From NCBI GenBank assembly GCA_027024025.1, contig JALVTT010000037.1:1-49167 (forward strand): DNA of 49,167 bases, in the 5' to 3' direction. The position numbers were made by a program, and so were the translations under genes. The notes beneath the pieces were generated by a model. The model was given only the letters and a program-made list of their open reading frames with translations, had not been told where the DNA came from and made no database searches. The stretch comes from Sedimenticola sp. GTDB lineage: Bacteria > Pseudomonadota > Gammaproteobacteria > Chromatiales > Chromatiaceae. This document shows positions 43,842-49,167 of the stretch, piece after piece. Within the stretch, counting starts at the first letter, position 1; the number at the start of each line of letters is the position of its first letter.

Positions 43842-44126
43842 CTAAACCGCTGGAATCTCCTCATCCACCCCGAACTCCCGCCATTGCCCGTCGATCAGCA
43901 GTTGCAGCGGCCGGAAGTCGGCCTTGTAGGCCATCTTGGCGCAATCGCGCACCCAGTAGCCGAGGTAGAGGTAGGGCAGACCAAGGCGGTGGCACAGCGC
44001 CAGTTGGGAGAGGATGGCAAAGGTGCCCAGCGAGCGCCGGGGCTGGTCTGGATCGAAGAAGGTGTAGACCGCCGACAGGCCGTCGTCCACCTGGTCGGTG
44101 ACCGCACGGGTCGCGGCAAGGTGCGT
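43842..44126 (-). pseudogene. bpt: 5'-truncated aspartate/glutamate leucyltransferase (Bpt)
   Basis: Only the C-terminal ~95 codons of a protein of about 240 residues remain. The tail is unmistakable: [41 protein letters not shown] and [15 protein letters not shown]. Homology fades upstream of AVTDQ near 44115-44126, and the N-terminal half with its cysteine motifs is missing; the DNA beyond is transposase-derived. The GTG at 44090 in the track is internal, not a real start. The remaining piece should be inactive. Bpt attaches leucine to N-terminal Asp/Glu in the bacterial N-end rule. Confidence 0.88.
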
Positions 44127-44150
44127 CAGTACGATTTTCGTCCACCCTAA

Positions 44151-44402
44151 GTATCCAAGGCTCCACTGGCCAACTCACAACCGTGGATCAAACGGATGCA
44201 ACAGTGCATCAGGACCGAAAGGGGCGACAAGAAGCGCCGCCTGAGGCAGCAAACCCTGGAACCGGTGTTTGGCATAATCAAGGGGGTGATGGGCTTCAGG
44301 CAATTTCTGTTACGCGGCCTGGAGAAGGTCGAGGGCGAATGGAAGCTGGTGGGTCCTGCCTACAACTGCAAACGTCTTCATCGGATGATGCAGATGGTCT
44401 GA
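44151..44402 (+). mobile_element. IS1182-type transposase remnant (C-terminus)
   Basis: In frame from about 44151 to the TGA at 44402: QTLEPVFGIIKGVMGFRQFL, LRGLEKVEGEWKLVGPAYNC and KRLHRMMQM. This is the C-terminal DDE-transposase signature (EPVFGIIK...GFRQFLLRGL) with the catalytic glutamate, of IS1182-like elements. The first ~400 residues and the left IS end are absent, so the element is dead. It abuts the truncated bpt gene and is the likely cause of its loss. Confidence 0.85.
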
Positions 44403-44630
44403 ATACCGGGTTCAGTCATCCATTGCTCTCAAGTTAGAGTCGGTATTGGCGTATGGTTCATACCCAAGGCCGATGAACGTCCCAGTCAGCGGCTCGGGAC
44501 ACCTGCCTACCTCCAGGGCGTGAAACATCAAGCAGCTTGCTGTCTCTATGATTCCTTTGGTTCAGTCCGACAGACTGCTATCTCCGGGTTGAAATAACCG
44601 AGTATCGGATGGGTTAGGGGCTCGGCCGTG
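44403..44630. other. Unassigned stretch after the IS remnant
   Basis: No gene seen. It holds short inverted repeats (CAGTC-CGACA-GACTG near 44564; GGGTT/AACC near 44587) and may be partly leftover transposon DNA. A TATAGT hexamer at 44631-44636, preceded by TG, lies 33 bases before dctB without a convincing -35. Confidence 0.4.
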
Positions 44631-44668
44631 TATAGTCTTGTTCAAATGATCGCACCAAGGTTCTCCGT

Positions 44669-46511
44669 ATGAGTATCGCGGACCGGGACAGTCGGGGTGC
44701 CTCGCGGCCGGCGGGTCTCGGGGCCGGTCTGCTGGGGCTGTTCCTCCTGCTGGCGCTGGCGACCGCCTGGGCGGTTTCCGGGGTCGTCTTCGAGCGGGGG
44801 CTGGCGGCGCGCCAGCAGACCGCGCACCAGCGTCTGGCCCTGTACGCCGCCAGCTTGTCCGGCGAGCTGGCGCGCTATGAGTCCATCCCGGCGCTGCTGG
44901 CCACCAATCAGCGGGTGCTCAAGGTGCTGCGCCAGCCGCGAAACTATTCGGCCATCCAGGCGCTCAACGAGTATTTCGAACAGGCCGCGGCGCGCACCGG
45001 CGCGCTGGACATCTATCTGATGAATGCCGAGGGGCTGACCGTGGCGGCCAGCAACTGGCAGTCGGACCACACCTTCATCGGGCGAAATTTCGCCTTTCGG
45101 CCGTATTTCCGCACCGCCATGCAGGGTCGGGCTGGGCGCTATTTCGCGCTGGGCACCACCTCGGGGGTGCGCGGCTATTATTTTTCCTATCCTGTCATGG
45201 AGCTGGGCCACCCGGCCGGGGTGGTGGTGTTGAAGATGGCCGTGGAGCGGATCGAGTCGGCCTGGCGCAAGTCGCGCGACCGGGTGCTGGTGGTGGACCC
45301 GGACGATATCGTGTTCATCGCCTCGGAGCCGGGCTGGCTGTATCACAGCCTGGGGCCGCTGACGCCGGCGGTGCGCGCGCGCCTGGTCGCCAGCGCCCGT
45401 TATCCGGGGGTCGATTTCCGACCGCTGCCGCTGCGGCGGCTGGCCTCGGAGGACGGTTTCGAGCGGGTGCGCATGCAGACCCGGGAGGGGCCCCGCGAGT
45501 ATCTGCTGGACGGCCTGGAGATGCCGTCCTCGGGCTGGCGGGTGTTGTTCCTGCAGCCGACCCGCGAGGTGCGCCGGGAGGCCCTGGTCGCCGGCGGCAT
45601 GGTGGTGGCGGCCTTTCTGCTGCTGTCCCTGGTGGTGGTGTTGTGGCTGCAGGGTCGGGCGCGCCGCGCCGAGCGTATCCGCTGCGACCGCGAGGCGCGC
45701 GAGGCGCTGGAGAAGGCGCACGCCGAACTGGAGCAGCGGGTGGCCCTGCGTACCGCCGATCTGCAGCGCGAGGTGGAGGACCGGCGGCGCGCCGAGGAGG
45801 CCCTGCGCACCGCCCAGGACGAGCTGGTTCAGGCCGCCAAGCTGGCGGTGCTGGGGCAGCTCTCGGCCAGTATCAACCACGAGCTGAACCAGCCGCTGAG
45901 CGCGATCCGCAGCTATGCCGACAATGCGCGCCTGCTGCTGGAGCGCGGCGCGCACGCGCAGGTGGCGGCCAATCTGGTCGAGATCCGGGAACTGGTGGAT
46001 CGCATGGCGCGCATCAGTTCCCAGCTCAAGCTGTTTGCGCGCCGCTCGGACGAGCGCCTGAGCCGGGTCGGGCTGCAGCAGGCCCTGGAGGTGAGCCTCG
46101 GTCTGCTGCAGGCGGACATCCGGGGTGCCGGGGTGCGGGTGGAGACCGATCCGGCGATCGCCGATGTCTGGGTGCAGGCCGACGCCACGCGCCTGGAGCA
46201 GGTCCTGGTCAATCTGATCGGCAATGCCCTGCATGCCCTGGAAAACGAGCCGGCGCCCTGCATCCGGATCGAGCTGCAACGGCACGCCGACCGGCGCCGG
46301 GTGGATCTGCGGGTGGTGGACAACGGTCCCGGCATCCCGGAGGCCTATCTGGAACAGATCTTCGACCCCTTCTTTACCACGCGCAAGTCGGGGCTGGGCC
46401 TGGGGCTGGCGATTTCGCAGCAGATAGCGGATAACATGGGGGGGCGCATCACCGCGGCCAACGCGCCGCAGGGCGGTGCGGTCTTTGTCCTGACTCTGGA
46501 GTTGAGCGGCA

Positions 46512-46519
<8 letters not shown>
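44669..46519 (+). CDS. dctB: C4-dicarboxylate sensor histidine kinase DctB
   Basis: 616 residues. TM1 at about 17-40, a periplasmic double-Cache sensor at about 45-300 (IYLMNAEGLTVAASNW, FIGRNFAFRPYF, RYFALGTTSGVRGYYFSYPV), TM2 at about 308-330, and a coiled coil. The kinase has H-box ASINHELNQPLSAIRSYADN, N-box VLVNLIGNALHAL, G1 DNGPGIPE, F-box FDPFFTTRKSGLGLGLAI and G2. The periplasmic motifs and partner dctD support DctB. It overlaps dctD by 8 bases. It would phosphorylate DctD upon dicarboxylate binding. Confidence 0.93.
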
Positions 46520-47870
<1,351 letters not shown>

Positions 47871-47963
47871 GATGGGCAGGCTTTGACCCGGCCGGAGTGG
47901 CTGAATGGATGGGAATCCGCCGATCGGGCCGGGGCTATCCGCGTCGCTGCTGGGTGCGCTGTC

Positions 47964-47979
47964 TGGCACCGGTCTTGCT
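47964..47979 (+). promoter_or_regulatory. Sigma-54 (-24/-12) promoter of dctP
   Basis: TGGCACCGGTCTTGCT, matching TGGCACG-N4-TTGC(A/T) with invariant GG and GC at the right spacing. About 45 bases upstream lie CCCGGCC and GGGCCGGG inverted elements (about 47886-47935) that could be DctD sites. Confidence 0.85.
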
Positions 47980-48060
47980 TGCAGGCTTCCAGGCATCGCC
48001 GATGTCTCGAGCGGGATCCCTGACCGGGGATTCACCAAACAATAAACAGGAGGATATCCA

Positions 48061-49065
48061 ATGAACAAACCGACATTCCTGGCCGCGGCCGTCTCCCTGG
48101 CGCTGGTCTCCGGCGCCGGCCTGGCGTCCGAGGGCTGTGATCCGGGCGAGATCGTCATCAAGTTCAGCCATGTCACCGCCGCCAAGGGGCATCCCAAGGG
48201 TGAGGCGGCCGCGCTGCTGGCCCAGCGGGTCAACAAGGAGATGGATGGCAAGGTCTGCATGAAGGTCTATCCCAACAAGCAGCTCTACAACGACAAGAAG
48301 GTGCTCGAGGCCATGCTCCTGGGGGACGTGCAGATGGCCGCGCCCTCGCTGTCCAAGTTCGAGAAGTACACCAAGCAGTACCGGATCTTCGATCTGCCGT
48401 TCATGTTCAGGGACATCAACGCGGTGGACCGCTTCCAGAACTCGCCGACCGGGCAGAAGCTGCTCAATGCGATGCAGAAGAAAGGTCTGCAGGGCCTGGC
48501 CTTCTGGCACAACGGCATGAAGCAGATGTCGGCCAACAAGCCGCTGATTCATCCCTCCGACGCCAAGGGGCTGAAGTTCCGCATCCAGAGTTCGGATGTG
48601 CTCAAGGCCCAGTTCGAGCAGCTCGGCGCCATCCCGCAGAAGATGGCCTTCTCCGAGGTGTACGGGGCCCTGCAGACCGGCGTGGTGGACGGTCAGGAGA
48701 ACACCTGGTCCAACATCTACACCAAGAAGTTTTTCGAGGTGCAGGACGGGGTGACCGAGACCAACCACGGGGTGCTGGACTATCTGGTGGTGACCTCCAC
48801 CGAGTTCTGGAACGGCCTGCCGGACGATGTGCGCAGCCAGCTGGCGCGCATCCTCAAGGAAGTGACCGCCGAGCGTAACAAGGTGTCCACGCAGATCAAC
48901 GAGCAGAACAAGCAGAAGATCATCGCCGCCGGCAGCACGGTGCGCACCCTGACCCCGGCGCAGCGCCAGGAGTGGGTGGACGCGCTCAAGCCGGTGTGGA
49001 AGAAGTTCGAGAAGGACGTGGGCGCCGACGTCATCGCCGCGGCGCAGAAGGCCAACGAGGGCTGA
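48061..49065 (+). CDS. dctP: TRAP transporter solute-binding protein DctP
   Basis: 334 residues preceded by AGGAGGATATCC, a near-ideal ribosome-binding site. The signal peptide (MNKPTFLAAAVSLALVSGAG, cut after LAS) is followed by VIKFSHVTAAKGHPKGEAA, GDVQMAAPSLSKFEKYT, GLKFRIQSSDVLKAQFEQLG with the carboxylate-binding arginine, and EVYGALQTGVVDGQENTWSN. It captures C4-dicarboxylates such as malate, fumarate and succinate in the periplasm for the DctQM permease, whose genes would be expected next but lie outside. Control by DctBD and sigma-54 is indicated by context. Confidence 0.96.
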   Translation: MNKPTFLAAAVSLALVSGAGLASEGCDPGEIVIKFSHVTAAKGHPKGEAAALLAQRVNKEMDGKVCMKVYPNKQLYNDKKVLEAMLLGDVQMAAPSLSKFEKYTKQYRIFDLPFMFRDINAVDRFQNSPTGQKLLNAMQKKGLQGLAFWHNGMKQMSANKPLIHPSDAKGLKFRIQSSDVLKAQFEQLGAIPQKMAFSEVYGALQTGVVDGQENTWSNIYTKKFFEVQDGVTETNHGVLDYLVVTSTEFWNGLPDDVRSQLARILKEVTAERNKVSTQINEQNKQKIIAAGSTVRTLTPAQRQEWVDALKPVWKKFEKDVGADVIAAAQKANEG

Positions 49066-49167
49066 GGAAGCGGCGGCTTGCCCCCCTCCCGACCTCCCCC
49101 CGCATGCGGGGGGAGGTCGGGAGGGGGGCAAGCCGCCGCTTCCTCAGCCCTCGTTGGCCTTCTGCGC
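49042..49167. repeat. 126-base perfect palindrome at the window end
   Basis: Centred on GCATGC at 49102-49107. Every base from 49042 to 49104 is mirrored to 49167, including the last 24 coding bases of dctP. The inner part (GCTTGCCCCCCTCCC... arm) resembles the natural GC-rich hairpins at 2644 and 43258; the outer part, mirrored coding sequence, is unlikely to be natural. Confidence 0.95.

Noticed and set aside
43204-43845. ORFs in the region after the M14 gene
   Set aside because: Generated by interspersed repeat sequence; no ribosome-binding site, no homology, both strands open.

Overview
The window is about 49 kb of GC-rich, densely coding chromosome from a gammaproteobacterium, most likely a sulfur-oxidising member of the Chromatiales/Ectothiorhodospiraceae group. 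This placement rests on gene order and gene content, not on a database match. The block rpiA, ilvA, fau, 6S RNA, zapA, ygfB, pepP, ubiH, ubiI and the glycine-cleavage genes matches the gammaproteobacterial layout known from E. coli. The sulfur hints are a SoxXA-binding-like protein, a SoxW-like thioredoxin, two DsrE-type proteins and thiol peroxidase. There is no prophage, integron or CRISPR array. Mobile DNA is present only as scars.

Layout. 1-1.5 kb: 5' part of a glcF-like gene, a 2Fe-2S ferredoxin, and a fused MntA/HepT toxin-antitoxin remnant. 1.5-4.0 kb: rplM-rpsI behind a possible attenuator, then a porin. 4.0-4.4 kb: a group II intron fragment and a candidate CsrA-binding small RNA with its own GacA/UvrY-type box. 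4.4-5.1 kb: an intact HEPN/MNT pair. 5.1-20 kb: the conserved housekeeping block, with a tandem glycine riboswitch ahead of gcvT-gcvH-gcvPA-tpx-gcvPB-dgkA. 20-21.7 kb: yggX, mutY and a DUF2007 gene. 22-25.1 kb: two tandem ECF sigma/anti-sigma systems; in the first, the anti-sigma factor is fused to a DsrE domain and followed by a secreted DsrE-like protein. 25-33 kb: PfkB kinase, SoxK-like protein, tRNA-Phe, diguanylate cyclase, SoxW-like protein, a Fic remnant, cysQ, yrfG and fbp. 33-38 kb: a PhnD-like binding protein paired with a GGDEF/EAL protein, then rhlB. 38-43 kb: trxA, rho, murU and an unusual GCS2-like ligase plus M14 amidohydrolase pair. 43-44.6 kb: a repeat-rich scar containing a beheaded leucyltransferase gene and an IS1182-type transposase tail. 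44.6-49.1 kb: dctB-dctD and dctP with a clear sigma-54 promoter.

Features I consider most worth following: the DsrE-fused anti-sigma system with an ECF-type promoter that would give a nearly leaderless mRNA; the candidate CsrB/RsmZ-like RNA at about 4.2 kb; and a family of mosaic palindromes with compensatory arm changes, four of which sit between divergently transcribed genes. The last 126 bases are a perfect palindrome that includes the 3' end of dctP, which looks like an assembly or amplification fold-back at a natural GC-rich hairpin.
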